Notes: generated by a model from the sequence alone, not told the origin. Counted from the stretch's first letter, positions 8,818 to 18,096 are shown. The stretch is DNA of 64,000 nucleotides from Altibacter sp. (GCA_002696485.1 NZTP01000039.1:1-64000); one strand, 5' to 3'. Numbers and translations are program-made.

Positions 8818-9099
8818 CACCGTATATCCCGAAGCCAAAAGAGTTTTATATTCGGGGTGGCGTTTTACATAGCTAGCAATGAAAGGACAGAGCGGAACTA
8901 ATTTCAGACCATCTTCTTTTATTTGTTCCAAGGCGTGTTTTGCCATGGAAGATGCGATACCTTGCCCTTCCAACGCATCGGGAACTTCGGTATGTGTCAA
9001 GTACATCTTATCTTGAGCACGAATGTATTCGATCACACTTGTCTTTTCTTCCACGGTGGTTTCGAAGCGTTTCTTTTCTTTATTCTCTATTATTTCCAT
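8815..9099 (-). CDS. GCN5-related N-acetyltransferase, YjdJ type
   Basis: A compact 94-residue GNAT of the acetyltransferase-CG (YjdJ-like) family. It has YLTHTEVPDALEGQGIASSMAKHAL, in which the xxGxGxA-like loop binds acetyl-CoA, and ends with LVPLCPFIASYVKRHPEY, a strong signature of this subfamily. The substrate is not known. It lies 2 bases downstream of the ferredoxin-like/CDGSH gene, reproducing the yjdI-yjdJ neighbourhood of enterobacteria, so the two products probably act together. Confidence 0.9.
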   Translation of the reverse strand: MEIIENKEKKRFETTVEEKTSVIEYIRAQDKMYLTHTEVPDALEGQGIASSMAKHALEQIKEDGLKLVPLCPFIASYVKRHPEYKTLLASGYTV

Positions 9100-9101
9100 G
9101 A

Positions 9102-9518
9102 TTACATTTTATGAGAGCCGTCACAAAAAGGTTGGTTACCACTTTGTCCGCAACGGCAAAAGGCCGTAGCTCTCGCTTTCTGCTCTTCTCGACCATCATC
9201 GTGTACAATGGATATGGCCCCATAGACCATTAAGGGACCATTCTCCATGATCTCGATTCGCATCATTTCCTTTTTTGTTTCGCGATCAACTGTCGCGGGC
9301 CCGATGGCATTCAAATAATGACTTAAAGCTCCGCTAGGGCATGCCTTTACCGTATTGATGATAGCTTCCGTATTGGAATTTGCTACCTGTACCCAAGGTT
9401 TTTCCTTGGGCTTAAAGACTTCCGGCAAATTGTGCACACATTTAGCAGAGTGGATGCAAAGCTCAGGCTTCCATAATACCGTTACCTCTCCGTTTGAATA
9501 TTCTTTTGTCTTTCCCAT
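9102..9518 (-). CDS. YjdI-like mono-cluster ferredoxin domain fused to a CDGSH iron-sulfur domain
   Basis: A 138-residue protein with two iron-sulfur modules. The N-terminal Fer4_19/YjdI domain has Cys21, Cys27 and Cys60 (CIHSAKC and CPSGAL). The C-terminal CDGSH domain reads CRCGQSGNQPFCDGSH, giving the 3Cys-1His set (Cys121, Cys123, Cys132, His136) that binds a labile 2Fe-2S cluster. I start at 9518 because homology begins at MGKTKEYSNGE; the upstream in-frame Met at 9590 would run into the divergent lipoprotein gene at 9585. It probably serves electron transfer or cluster sensing; the partner is unknown. Confidence 0.88.
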   Translation of the reverse strand: MGKTKEYSNGEVTVLWKPELCIHSAKCVHNLPEVFKPKEKPWVQVANSNTEAIINTVKACPSGALSHYLNAIGPATVDRETKKEMMRIEIMENGPLMVYGAISIVHDDGREEQKARATAFCRCGQSGNQPFCDGSHKM

Positions 9519-9584
9519 TCTTAAAGTTACAAAAATTATCGATGCTACATTAGTTTGTGTATTTTTACTGAAAATCAAATTCAA

Positions 9585-10268
9585 ATGCATAGAATTTTAC
9601 TCCTCTGTCTGCTTTTTTTAAGTTTTGTGAACTGTAAGAACCCTTCTTCTTCTGAAGCAGATCGGGAAAAAGAAGCTACATCCAATCGGGAATTGACTAC
9701 TGCCGAAGCTATCGCCTATAAAAATGGCTACGCAAAATGGAAAGAGGTCTCGGAGCTCACGTTTACATTTAATGTAGACCGTGGCGATACTCATAGTGAG
9801 CGCTCGTGGATCTGGAATCCGCAATCGCAGCAGGTAACCCTTATCACAGGAAAAGATACTGTTTCGTACAATCGCAAGGAAACAGATAGCATTCCTACCC
9901 GGGCCGATGCTGCTTTTATCAACGATCGATATTGGCTGCTAGCTCCCTTTAATTTAATGTGGGATGAAGGAACGACCTTTTCGGAAGCAGCCAACGTCAT
10001 CGCTCCTATTTCAAAAGATACCTTAAACAAATTAACGGTAGTATATGGTTTGCAAGGCGGATATACACCCGGCGATGCCTACGACTTCTTCTATTCCAAG
10101 GATTTTATAATTCGCGAATGGATCTTCCGGAAAGGAAACGACAGCCTTCCGTCCCTTATAACTACCTGGGAGGATTACGCGCAATTTGGCGGACTCGAAC
10201 TGGCAACCATGCATAAGGACAGTACAGGCACTTTTAAACTTTATTTTACAGATATTTCGGTGAAATAG
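9585..10268 (+). CDS. Lipoprotein of unknown function
   Basis: A 227-residue product. It starts with a short lipoprotein signal peptide ending FVNC (Cys17) and a serine-rich acidic linker, then a soluble domain with RSWIWNPQSQQVTLI, YWLLAPFNLMWD and GYTPGDAYDFFY. I do not recognise a characterised family; tryptophan-rich single-domain lipoproteins like this are found in flavobacteria. ATG 9585 is preferred to the upstream in-frame start at 9555 because it begins the signal peptide. It is divergent from the yjdI-like gene and convergent with the haloperoxidase gene, with only 4 bases between stops. Confidence 0.8.
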   Translation: MHRILLLCLLFLSFVNCKNPSSSEADREKEATSNRELTTAEAIAYKNGYAKWKEVSELTFTFNVDRGDTHSERSWIWNPQSQQVTLITGKDTVSYNRKETDSIPTRADAAFINDRYWLLAPFNLMWDEGTTFSEAANVIAPISKDTLNKLTVVYGLQGGYTPGDAYDFFYSKDFIIREWIFRKGNDSLPSLITTWEDYAQFGGLELATMHKDSTGTFKLYFTDISVK

Positions 10269-10272
10269 ACGC

Positions 10273-12447
10273 CTAGGACTTGATCATTTTTTGAGACCAA
10301 ACTACAGCATCTCCGTCGTACAAGAGAACCAAATACATTCCTTGTTGTAGTTGCGAAATAGGAAGCTGAAGACTTTCCCCATTACTGAAATCGGCAGGGG
10401 TCGAATACACCTTTCTGCCTTGCAAAGCGAATACCGAAAGTTTCAACGGGCGATTTGAGCGGTACAGTACATTGACTATCTCCTGTGCCGGATTGGGATA
10501 CAGAACTCCTTCCGAAGCTATCTTCCCGGTAAAGAATCGTTCTGCAAACGAAAACGCTTGTTTCCCTACTTTAGCACCAATGATCCGCCCGGGAATGTCA
10601 TCAATGGGAGGATGAATTCCTCCCCAAATACGTGATAAACTAGTCTGATCACTTGCGTCTTGATAGGTTGCCCATTGTAATTCCATATCCACCGAAGGAC
10701 CCTTTTCGAATTTTAAAAAGGTGTCTTTCTCGATAGTGAACGTACCCATGCCCCCTGGAAAATATTCATTGCCGGTTAGTGTGGTCAAAATTTCGGCAGC
10801 TGCCCTCGAAAATGTAGAATGGCCCGAAACATAACCTGCAAAAGGAGGTGTTACAAAAGAAGGACGTTGGTACGGAAACCATTCTTCCGCCAGGATCCAA
10901 TCGACACCAGCAATATCATTTACGGGATCTACTATAAATCCCGGTCCGCGCCACGTGAACAGCTTAAGCTTATGCAGATTTTCTTCAAACGCTCCCGCAA
11001 GTGGGTCGCCTTCTTTCACCAACTCAATAAACCCCGGAACGAGGGGCAAACCATGCGGGTGATAATTCGGTTGTGCAGGATCGCTGGACTGACCTTTGTC
11101 GGCCATGTACCTAAGAGCGCTTATGGGCCGCACATAATCGTAATATCCTTTAATGCCCCAAGCGGTAACAGCTACATCGTGCATAGCTCCTCCTAAAATT
11201 AAATACGATTTTACATCCCATTCGAGATCGCTTAATTCGGGACCTACACCTTTTAGCTTCTTAACAAGGGCAGGATGATCACTAACATAGTTAAGAATCG
11301 TAAACCAATGGCCCGGCGGTGTCTCACTATCGGGTCCGTCGGCCCAAAATTCGGCTAGTACTCTGGTATAATCCCCTCTCGGAACCCACTGCTCTTCATA
11401 AGGTGTTCCGGTAACCGGATTGATATCTCTTCCCGTACTGGGGTCTCCCCCATTTTGGAAATCGTAGAAATGAGTGTACTCTTCAAATTCCTTCGGATAG
11501 GATTCCATCGCCAAGTTCCCCAGATTTTTAGGAGAAATATCTATGAGTGTAGGATCTGCCGGGTCGAGATGTGACCCCCAGGCGGCTACCATAGAAAAAC
11601 CCCATTTGTAAGGGTCTGCAATCCCAAGTCCTTCCTGTATAAAGGAAGGTGGTCCGGGATCATGGTAGACATGATAGGTATTGCCGGAAACATCTATGGT
11701 CTTTTTATCCTCTTCTGAAAGAGAGAAGGGCGTAACCGCACCCCACTCTGGACCCAGAAAAGGTGGTTGTCCCCCCGGAATCGTGTTTCCACTTTGATCC
11801 ACATAATTTTCTACTTTCAAGGGTTGCCAATGGTTAGGGAACGCCATATCGGGATTACCCGAAACATCGGTGTTTAAAGGATCATTGAGTGGCTGGTAGA
11901 ACCTATTCTCATAATCATTCGCTTCATTGGAACCGTCTTGCAGTCCAAAGGCGATCATCTGTGCTGCTACATAATTCCCCAAGGCCGCCGGATCTCCACT
12001 GGAATAATTGGTAGTGGTATTGTCGGTGGGATACCCATAGGAATCCATCAACGCGTCAATGGAGAGGAGGATCTCCTCATGACCTGGTGAATTTACGAAT
12101 CGGTGACGCATCAATCGATAGACCGCATAGCTCATGGCTTTTTTTTGTGCTTCGGAAGGAGTTTCGGACGTGACAAAACCATCAAACGGGCAGGTAAAGC
12201 CGCCTACTTCCTTTCCGAGGAAATAAGGCTCCGCCGCATCATCAAATACCGCCCACATATCGTAGAGCAAAACAGACGAGTGGAAGAGGTTTCGGGCATG
12301 TACGGTAGGTCTTGCAAAGTCATTGCGAATAGCATGCAATAGCTCTTCGTTCCATTGGCGTGCTACAGACTGCCCGAAAGAGGTCCAGCCAATGGCGAGT
12401 AGAAGCAACAAGAATACGCAACGTTTGCCCATGATTTTTTTTTTCAA
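10273..12447 (-). CDS. T9SS-exported vanadium-dependent haloperoxidase/PAP2-family protein
   Basis: A 724-residue secreted enzyme. After a signal peptide (about 1-26, ending SFGQS) comes a long helical region and all three vanadate/phosphate-binding motifs: KX6RP (Lys433, Arg440), SGH (Ser541, His543) and SRX5HXXXD (Ser605, Arg606, His612, Asp616). The C-terminus (about 649-724, LYPNPAQEIVNVLY, QQGMYLVLL, QKMIKS) is a type A T9SS sorting domain, so the protein should be moved across the outer membrane. The motifs are shared by vanadium haloperoxidases and acid phosphatases, so halide oxidation is inference. A Met at 12432 (codon 6) is an equally good start. Confidence 0.88.
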   Translation of the reverse strand: MKKKIMGKRCVFLLLLLAIGWTSFGQSVARQWNEELLHAIRNDFARPTVHARNLFHSSVLLYDMWAVFDDAAEPYFLGKEVGGFTCPFDGFVTSETPSEAQKKAMSYAVYRLMRHRFVNSPGHEEILLSIDALMDSYGYPTDNTTTNYSSGDPAALGNYVAAQMIAFGLQDGSNEANDYENRFYQPLNDPLNTDVSGNPDMAFPNHWQPLKVENYVDQSGNTIPGGQPPFLGPEWGAVTPFSLSEEDKKTIDVSGNTYHVYHDPGPPSFIQEGLGIADPYKWGFSMVAAWGSHLDPADPTLIDISPKNLGNLAMESYPKEFEEYTHFYDFQNGGDPSTGRDINPVTGTPYEEQWVPRGDYTRVLAEFWADGPDSETPPGHWFTILNYVSDHPALVKKLKGVGPELSDLEWDVKSYLILGGAMHDVAVTAWGIKGYYDYVRPISALRYMADKGQSSDPAQPNYHPHGLPLVPGFIELVKEGDPLAGAFEENLHKLKLFTWRGPGFIVDPVNDIAGVDWILAEEWFPYQRPSFVTPPFAGYVSGHSTFSRAAAEILTTLTGNEYFPGGMGTFTIEKDTFLKFEKGPSVDMELQWATYQDASDQTSLSRIWGGIHPPIDDIPGRIIGAKVGKQAFSFAERFFTGKIASEGVLYPNPAQEIVNVLYRSNRPLKLSVFALQGRKVYSTPADFSNGESLQLPISQLQQGMYLVLLYDGDAVVWSQKMIKS

Positions 12448-12509
12448 ATATACTACGAAGGTGTATCAATCCCAAGTGCCGATGTACCGATACTTCAAAT
12501 ATTAATTGC

Positions 12510-12517
12510 TATTTTTG
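12510..12517 (+). promoter_or_regulatory. -7 box (TATTTTTG) upstream of kynU
   Basis: Exact TAnnTTTG match 28 bases before the kynU ATG; no clear -33 TTG. It would drive the whole kynurenine cluster. Confidence 0.45.
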
Positions 12518-12545
12518 TTAGGATTCGAAAAACCAGCCTGCGTCT

Positions 12546-13808
12546 ATGTTCCATAACAGTTTAGATTTCGCCAGAAAGTGTGATGCGGAAGACCCATTAT
12601 CCCCTTTTAGAGATCAATTTCATATCCCAACCGATGCTTCGGGAGAACCTCTTATTTACCTCTGCGGAAATTCACTAGGACTTCAACCCAAGATCACTTC
12701 TGAATATATTCAGAAGGAATTGAAAGATTGGGCTGTGCTAGGCGTTGAAGGACACACCGAAGCCGAACATCCTTGGCTCCCATATCACGAGTTCCTTACC
12801 AAGAACATGGCGACCTTGGTAGGAGCTAAACCTAAGGAAGTGGTCATGATGAACACCTTGACTACTAATCTCCATCTAATGATGGTATCGTTTTACACCC
12901 CTACACCCTCCAAATATAAGATCGTAGTGGAGAGCGATGCTTTCCCAAGTGATAAATATGCCGTGGAGAGTCAGTTACGGTTCCACGGATTTGATCCCAA
13001 TGAGGGACTTATTCTATGGAAACCCAGAACCGGTGAGGAATTGTGCCGATTTGAAGATTTGGAAGCCATTATGGAAGAACACGGAGACACTGTGGCACTG
13101 CTCATGATTGGCAGCACCAATTATTACACCGGCCAGGCATTTCCGCTCAAAGAAATCACACACCTTGGGCATCGTTTTGGTTGTAAGGTTGGGTTCGATC
13201 TTGCACACGGCGTGGGGAACATTCAGCCAAACCTTCATGACGTAGGTCCCGATTTTGCGGTGTGGTGTAGTTATAAATACCTTAATAGCGGTCCCGGAAG
13301 TCTGGGTGGCTGTTTTGTACACGAACGCCATGAAAGCAATGACAATCTGAAACGTTTTGCCGGTTGGTGGGGTCATAACAAGAAAACACGTTTTAACATG
13401 CGCCACGATTTCGATGCGCTTCCGGGTGCCGAAGGATGGCAGTTAAGCAACCCCCCCATCCTGTCCATGGCTGCGATCCGGGCATCGCTCGACACCTTCG
13501 CAGAAGCAGGATTTGACAATCTTCTTAAAAAAAGTGATAAACTCACAGGATTTCTGGAGTTTCTCATCGATGCACTAAAGAACGATCATATTCGCATCAT
13601 CACCCCTCGGGACCCTAAGGAGCGGGGATGTCAATTGTCCATACAGGTAAAGAATGCCGATAAAACGTTACATACAAGATTGACCGAAGCGGGCGTCATT
13701 AGCGATTGGCGTGAGCCCGATGTAATACGTGTTGCCCCTGCACCCTTGTACAATAGCTTTGAGGATGTATTCCAATTCACCCAACGATTAAAAGATGTGT
13801 TACAGTAA
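12546..13808 (+). CDS. kynU: Kynureninase
   Basis: PLP enzyme that cleaves kynurenine or 3-hydroxykynurenine to (3-hydroxy)anthranilate and alanine. The 420-residue protein has ICL-type kynureninase features: LCGNSLGLQP near the N-terminus, GFDLAHGVGN with Asp218, CSYKYLNSGPG with the PLP lysine Lys244, and GWWGHN. Length is normal. It is the first gene of the tryptophan catabolic cluster; its TAA is followed immediately by the kmo ATG, implying translational coupling. Confidence 0.96.
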   Translation: MFHNSLDFARKCDAEDPLSPFRDQFHIPTDASGEPLIYLCGNSLGLQPKITSEYIQKELKDWAVLGVEGHTEAEHPWLPYHEFLTKNMATLVGAKPKEVVMMNTLTTNLHLMMVSFYTPTPSKYKIVVESDAFPSDKYAVESQLRFHGFDPNEGLILWKPRTGEELCRFEDLEAIMEEHGDTVALLMIGSTNYYTGQAFPLKEITHLGHRFGCKVGFDLAHGVGNIQPNLHDVGPDFAVWCSYKYLNSGPGSLGGCFVHERHESNDNLKRFAGWWGHNKKTRFNMRHDFDALPGAEGWQLSNPPILSMAAIRASLDTFAEAGFDNLLKKSDKLTGFLEFLIDALKNDHIRIITPRDPKERGCQLSIQVKNADKTLHTRLTEAGVISDWREPDVIRVAPAPLYNSFEDVFQFTQRLKDVLQ

Positions 13809-15206
13809 ATGAAAAACGACAAGATCCTTATCATTGGCGCAGGCCTTTGCGGGAGTTTATTAGCCCTGCGTATGGCTCAGCGAGGGTACGATGTGACCTT
13901 GGTAGAAAAACGTCCCGATCTTCGGAAAGTGACACAAGATGCCGGACGCTCCATTAATCTTGCTCTGAGCAATCGTGGATTGAGAGGTTTGCGATTGGCC
14001 GGTGTTGAAGCTGAAGCAAAAAAACTGTGTATCCCAATGTATGGAAGAATGATACACGATACGCAAGGAAAAACTTTTTTAAGCAAGTACAGCGGACGAC
14101 AAAACGAATACATCAACTCCATCTCCCGACCGGGATTGAACATGCTCCTACTGGATGCAGCAGAAAAAATTCCCAATGTCAATATCGTTTTCAATCATGG
14201 CTGTAAGAGTGTTGATCTCGAGCATGCTTCCGCAGTCTTTAAGGATTATGAAACCGGAGATGAAATCACCATTCAAGGAGATATAATTATGGGTACCGAT
14301 GGAGCAGGCTCTGCCGTTCGTAAAAGTATGTTTCAGCATAAAAAATTTCTCTTTAGCTTTTCACAGCAATGGCTTACTCACGGTTATAAAGAATTGGAGA
14401 TACCGGCCACTAATGAGGGAGGGTATCGTACCGACAAAGGTGCACTGCATATTTGGCCGCGTGGCGAAGATATGCTCATCGCATTACCCAATTTGGACGG
14501 CAGTTTTACCGTGACGCTTTTCGCACCCTATGAGAACAGTGAATACTGTTTTAAAAATTTAACCTCCCAAGAGAAAGTTATAGCTTACTTTAGTAAAGAA
14601 TTCCCGGATGCCTTAGCATTGATGCCGCGATTGGGAGAAGAATTCTTCCAAAACCCCACAGGACCTCTAGGTACAATTAAATGTTCCCCTTGGAGTTGCT
14701 ACGGAAAAGCACTGCTGCTGGGCGATGCGGCACATGCGATCGTACCATTTTACGGACAAGGGATGAATGCTTCTTTTGAAGATGTGGTCGTGTTCGATGA
14801 GATTTTAACATCGCATGAAGGAGACTGGGACCGAGTCTTCAAGGAATACGAAAAAGTACGTAAAAAAGATACAGATGCCATTGCCGATCTAGCCGTAGAT
14901 AATTTTCACGAAATGAAGGAGCATACGGCCAGCCCGCTGTTTCAACAAAAACGAAAATTGGAAACCGCGTTTGAAGCCGAGTTTCCTAACGACTACTACT
15001 CCAAGTATTCCTTGGTGACGTTCAATGAGAAAATAAGTTATGAAGTGGCTATGAAAAAAGGAAGAGCACAGGACAAAGCCATCCTGAACTTGCTTGACGA
15101 TGGCAAACTCCGTGAAGAAATGAACTTAGCTGAGAAATTGAAACTTGTAAAAAAGGTAACAGATGAGATCCTCCACGACGATGCCGTGGCACGAAATTTA
15201 AAATAA
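13809..15206 (+). CDS. kmo: Kynurenine 3-monooxygenase
   Basis: FAD- and NADPH-dependent hydroxylase converting kynurenine to 3-hydroxykynurenine. The 465-residue protein has the N-terminal dinucleotide fold GAGLCGSL (residues 10-17), the arginine-rich [13 protein letters not shown] motif of kynurenine hydroxylases, a DG-like TDGAGSAVR segment and the second FAD motif GDAAHAIVP starting at residue 305. It starts directly after the kynU stop. Its product feeds kynureninase, which here would make 3-hydroxyanthranilate. Confidence 0.96.
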   Translation: MKNDKILIIGAGLCGSLLALRMAQRGYDVTLVEKRPDLRKVTQDAGRSINLALSNRGLRGLRLAGVEAEAKKLCIPMYGRMIHDTQGKTFLSKYSGRQNEYINSISRPGLNMLLLDAAEKIPNVNIVFNHGCKSVDLEHASAVFKDYETGDEITIQGDIIMGTDGAGSAVRKSMFQHKKFLFSFSQQWLTHGYKELEIPATNEGGYRTDKGALHIWPRGEDMLIALPNLDGSFTVTLFAPYENSEYCFKNLTSQEKVIAYFSKEFPDALALMPRLGEEFFQNPTGPLGTIKCSPWSCYGKALLLGDAAHAIVPFYGQGMNASFEDVVVFDEILTSHEGDWDRVFKEYEKVRKKDTDAIADLAVDNFHEMKEHTASPLFQQKRKLETAFEAEFPNDYYSKYSLVTFNEKISYEVAMKKGRAQDKAILNLLDDGKLREEMNLAEKLKLVKKVTDEILHDDAVARNLK

Positions 15207-15211
15207 ATATC

Positions 15212-15640
15212 ATGAGTAATAAAAGCAGATTAGTTGATGGTAAAGCAACTCCCCGTGGGGCATATCCTCATGTGAAAAGGGTTGGTGACTTTATTTTTGT
15301 AAGCGGAACCAGCTCGCGATTACCCGACAATACTTTTGCAGGTGTCCATCAGGTAGATGAAATGGGCAGTATGCGATTGGATGTGCGTGAACAGACACGC
15401 GCGGTTTTGGAAAATATAAAAGATTACTTAGCCACCGAAGGAGCTACATTGGAAGACGTGGTAGATGTCACTTCTTTTTTGGTGAATATGAACGATTTTG
15501 CAGGTTATAATGAGGTATATGCTGAGTTCTTCGAAAAAGAAACCGGTCCGGCACGCACTACGGTGGCTGTTCACCAACTACCTCACCCCTATCTGGTGGT
15601 TGAGATTAAAGCCATGGCGTATAAGCCCACAGGAAATTAG
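15212..15640 (+). CDS. RidA-family protein, probable 2-aminomuconate deaminase
   Basis: A 142-residue RidA/YjgF-fold protein, the length of known bacterial 2-aminomuconate deaminases. It keeps the family arginine in GPARTTVAV and the glutamate of VVEIKA, consistent with hydrolysis of an enamine or imine. The N-terminus [16 protein letters not shown] resembles AmnD-type proteins. Its place between kmo and an aldehyde dehydrogenase supports deamination of 2-aminomuconate to 4-oxalocrotonate; a general RidA imine deaminase is the alternative. It starts 5 bases after the kmo stop. Confidence 0.85.
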   Translation: MSNKSRLVDGKATPRGAYPHVKRVGDFIFVSGTSSRLPDNTFAGVHQVDEMGSMRLDVREQTRAVLENIKDYLATEGATLEDVVDVTSFLVNMNDFAGYNEVYAEFFEKETGPARTTVAVHQLPHPYLVVEIKAMAYKPTGN

Positions 15641-15678
15641 ACACCGAAAGTAAACTGATCCTGTAAAATAATGAACGT

Positions 15679-17124
15679 ATGCAGAAAATCCTAAATTATA
15701 TAAACGGCAACTACTGCGATCCTATATCCGGCGATTGGTTGGATAATTATAATCCCAGCAATGGGGAAGTATATGCTCACATAGCCAACAGCAATATAAA
15801 CGATGTCAACGCAGCCTATAAGGCGGCTCGCAATGCCTTTCCTGCATGGTCCAATACGCCAATTGAAGAACGCAGTCGTATACTTTTGAAAATCGCATCA
15901 TTGATCGAAAAGAACATGTTGGATTTAGCGACAGCCGAAGCTAAGGACAACGGAAAACCTTTGAGTCTTGCATTGGCAGTAGATATCCCTAGGGCATCTA
16001 GTAATTTCCGTTTTTTTGCGCACGCCATTACACAGTTTTCGAGTGAAGCGCATGAGAGTGTAGGTCTAGGCTCCATGAATTTCACCTTGCGACAACCCAT
16101 TGGTGTCGTAGGATGTATCTCTCCCTGGAACTTACCGCTGTACTTGTTCACCTGGAAGATCGCACCGGCTATGGCAGCAGGGAATACCGTCGTTGCCAAA
16201 CCCAGTGAAGTAACCCCCATGACCGCCTCTTTGCTAGGTGATATTTGCAGTGAAGCCGGGCTACCTAAAGGTGTACTTAACATCGTACATGGGGATGGTC
16301 CCACGGCCGGTCAGGCCATCGTAGAACACCCACACATTAAAGCAATCTCTTTTACCGGAGGGACTAAAACCGGTGAACACTTGGCGCGTACGGCCGCTCC
16401 CATGTTTAAAAAATTATCGTTGGAATTGGGCGGTAAGAATCCCAACCTCATCTTTGCCGATTGTGACTATGACACCATGCTGGCTGTTACCGTAAAATCT
16501 TCCTTTGCCAACCAAGGGCAGATATGTCTCTGCGGAAGCAGGATCTTCATTGAACGACCTTTATTCGAGCGCTTTAAGAAAGATTTCGTGACAAAAGTGA
16601 GTAAGCTCAAGGTAGGTGACCCTTTTGATGCCGAAAGCGACTTGGGAGCATTGGTCTCTAAGCCACATTTGGAAAAGGTTCAGTCTTATATTCGGTTGGC
16701 TGAAGAAGAAGGCGGAACCATCCTCTATGGAGGGCAAGCGGTGACCGTGAATGGACTAGAAAACGGATATTTCTTGCAACCTACCGTTATTGAAGTTTTC
16801 GACGACCAATGTCGGGTAAATCAGGAAGAGATCTTTGGACCGGTGGTCACGCTTATGCCTTTCGATACCGAGGAAGAAGCGTTAAAAATGGCCAATGGCG
16901 TTCGCTATGGCCTGTCTGCGACGGTATGGACCAACGACCTAAACCGAACCATGCGTGTCTCAAAACAATTGGAAGCAGGTATTGTGTGGGTAAATACATG
17001 GCTCAATCGTGATCTCCGTACACCCTTTGGTGGTGTGAAAGACAGCGGCGTGGGCCGCGAAGGTGGTTTTGAAGCCTTACGGTTTTTTACGGAAGCAAAG
17101 AATGTGTGTATTAAGTATGAGTAG
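15679..17124 (+). CDS. Aldehyde dehydrogenase, probable 2-aminomuconate 6-semialdehyde dehydrogenase
   Basis: A 481-residue NAD-dependent ALDH. It has the catalytic Cys283 in GQICLCG, the general base Glu249 in LELGGKNP, the GSTxxG-like segment FTGGTKTGEHL, and EEIFGPVVT. The subfamily resembles AmnC/NbaE, oxidising 2-aminomuconate semialdehyde to 2-aminomuconate, and the neighbours (ACMS decarboxylase, RidA-type deaminase) are the enzymes directly before and after that step. The stop codon lies at the edge of a GGAAGTT tandem repeat. Confidence 0.9.
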   Translation: MQKILNYINGNYCDPISGDWLDNYNPSNGEVYAHIANSNINDVNAAYKAARNAFPAWSNTPIEERSRILLKIASLIEKNMLDLATAEAKDNGKPLSLALAVDIPRASSNFRFFAHAITQFSSEAHESVGLGSMNFTLRQPIGVVGCISPWNLPLYLFTWKIAPAMAAGNTVVAKPSEVTPMTASLLGDICSEAGLPKGVLNIVHGDGPTAGQAIVEHPHIKAISFTGGTKTGEHLARTAAPMFKKLSLELGGKNPNLIFADCDYDTMLAVTVKSSFANQGQICLCGSRIFIERPLFERFKKDFVTKVSKLKVGDPFDAESDLGALVSKPHLEKVQSYIRLAEEEGGTILYGGQAVTVNGLENGYFLQPTVIEVFDDQCRVNQEEIFGPVVTLMPFDTEEEALKMANGVRYGLSATVWTNDLNRTMRVSKQLEAGIVWVNTWLNRDLRTPFGGVKDSGVGREGGFEALRFFTEAKNVCIKYE

Positions 17125-17151
17125 GAAGTTGGAAGTTGGAAGTTGGAAGTT
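17124..17151. repeat. GGAAGTT heptamer, four tandem copies
   Basis: Four exact copies of GGAAGTT at 17124-17151, overlapping the last base of the aldehyde dehydrogenase stop and filling the gap before the SDR gene. A short relative (TTGGAAGTTGG) recurs near 19203, before the O-methyltransferase gene. Confidence 0.9.
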
Positions 17152-17170
17152 AATTTAAAAAACTAAGAAT

Positions 17171-17956
17171 ATGAATTTAGATCTCACAAATAAGAATGCC
17201 TTGATCTGCGGAAGTACCGCCGGAATTGGAAAAGCGTCTGCGATTCAATTGGCCAAGTTGGGAGCTACCGTTACTTTGGTCGCTCGTGATGAAGAAAAAC
17301 TGAAGCATACCTTGTTGGAACTTCCATTTGAAAAGGGACAAAAACACAATTATTTTGTAGCCGATTTCAATAATCCCGATACGTTGAGAGAGAAAGCATC
17401 CATTGCGACCGCAGAAAAAACATTCCATATCTTATTAAATAATACCGGAGGTCCCAAAGGAGGTCCCATTTTTGAGGCCGCTACTTCTGAATTTGAAAAA
17501 GCTTTCACCCAACACCTTATATGCAACCAAATCTTGGTACAGGCAGTGGTACCCGGCATGAAGAAAGCAGATTATGGCCGTATTATCAATATTATCTCGA
17601 CCTCGGTGAAGCAACCCATTGACGGATTAGGTGTGAGTAACACCATACGGGGTGCGGTGGCCAATTGGAGCAAGACCTTGGCGAATGAACTGGGAGCCCA
17701 CGGCATTACCGTGAACAATGTCTTACCCGGATTCACGGCTACAGACCGACTTGACGATATTGTTGCAAATGCAGCCAATAAGATGAATAAGTCTGAGAAA
17801 GAGGCAGGCGAATTCATGAAACAATTAGTTCCCGCAAAACGTTTTGCACAACCGGGAGAGGTTGCTAATGCGGTGGCTTTTCTTGCCAGTGAGGCTGCGA
17901 GTTATATCAACGGAATTAACTTGCCTGTTGATGGTGGAAGGACGAAAAGTTTGTAA
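17171..17956 (+). CDS. SDR-family oxidoreductase with atypical active site
   Basis: A 261-residue Rossmann protein. The cofactor motif is GSTAGIG (residues 14-20), NNTGG replaces the usual NNAG, and the C-terminal AFLASEAASYINGINLPVDGG is classical. The catalytic YxxxK is missing: the region reads ISTSVKQPIDGLGVSNTIRGAV, with Val/Ser near 155-156 and Ile/Arg near 159-160. A divergent SDR group with SNxxR at this place exists in many bacteria. Its position between the aldehyde dehydrogenase and ACMS decarboxylase suggests work on a kynurenine-pathway intermediate, but no reaction can be assigned. Confidence 0.88.
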   Translation: MNLDLTNKNALICGSTAGIGKASAIQLAKLGATVTLVARDEEKLKHTLLELPFEKGQKHNYFVADFNNPDTLREKASIATAEKTFHILLNNTGGPKGGPIFEAATSEFEKAFTQHLICNQILVQAVVPGMKKADYGRIINIISTSVKQPIDGLGVSNTIRGAVANWSKTLANELGAHGITVNNVLPGFTATDRLDDIVANAANKMNKSEKEAGEFMKQLVPAKRFAQPGEVANAVAFLASEAASYINGINLPVDGGRTKSL

Positions 17957-17979
17957 CTTTAACCTGACATCTGTGCCCA

Positions 17980-18096
17980 AACCTTGAGCTTTAGGAATCG
18001 GTGCTTCCATGGAGTCCGGGCAGGGATTGGAGCAAGCTACCGTGTAGCGCGGAAAGCCCGGTCGAGCGATCGAGCGAGAGTCCGCCAAAAAACAAT
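17980..18096. repeat. GC-rich structured intergenic element
   Basis: The gap between the SDR and ACMSD genes is much richer in GC than its surroundings. It contains CCGGGC near 18017 that can pair with GCCCGG near 18056, a nested CCG/CGG pair around GTGTAGCG, GAGTCC and GCGAGAG half-sites, and the near-palindrome CGAGCGATCGAGCG. No reading frame looks coding. It resembles interspersed intergenic repeats I associate with flavobacterial genomes, but only this copy is in the window. Confidence 0.5.
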
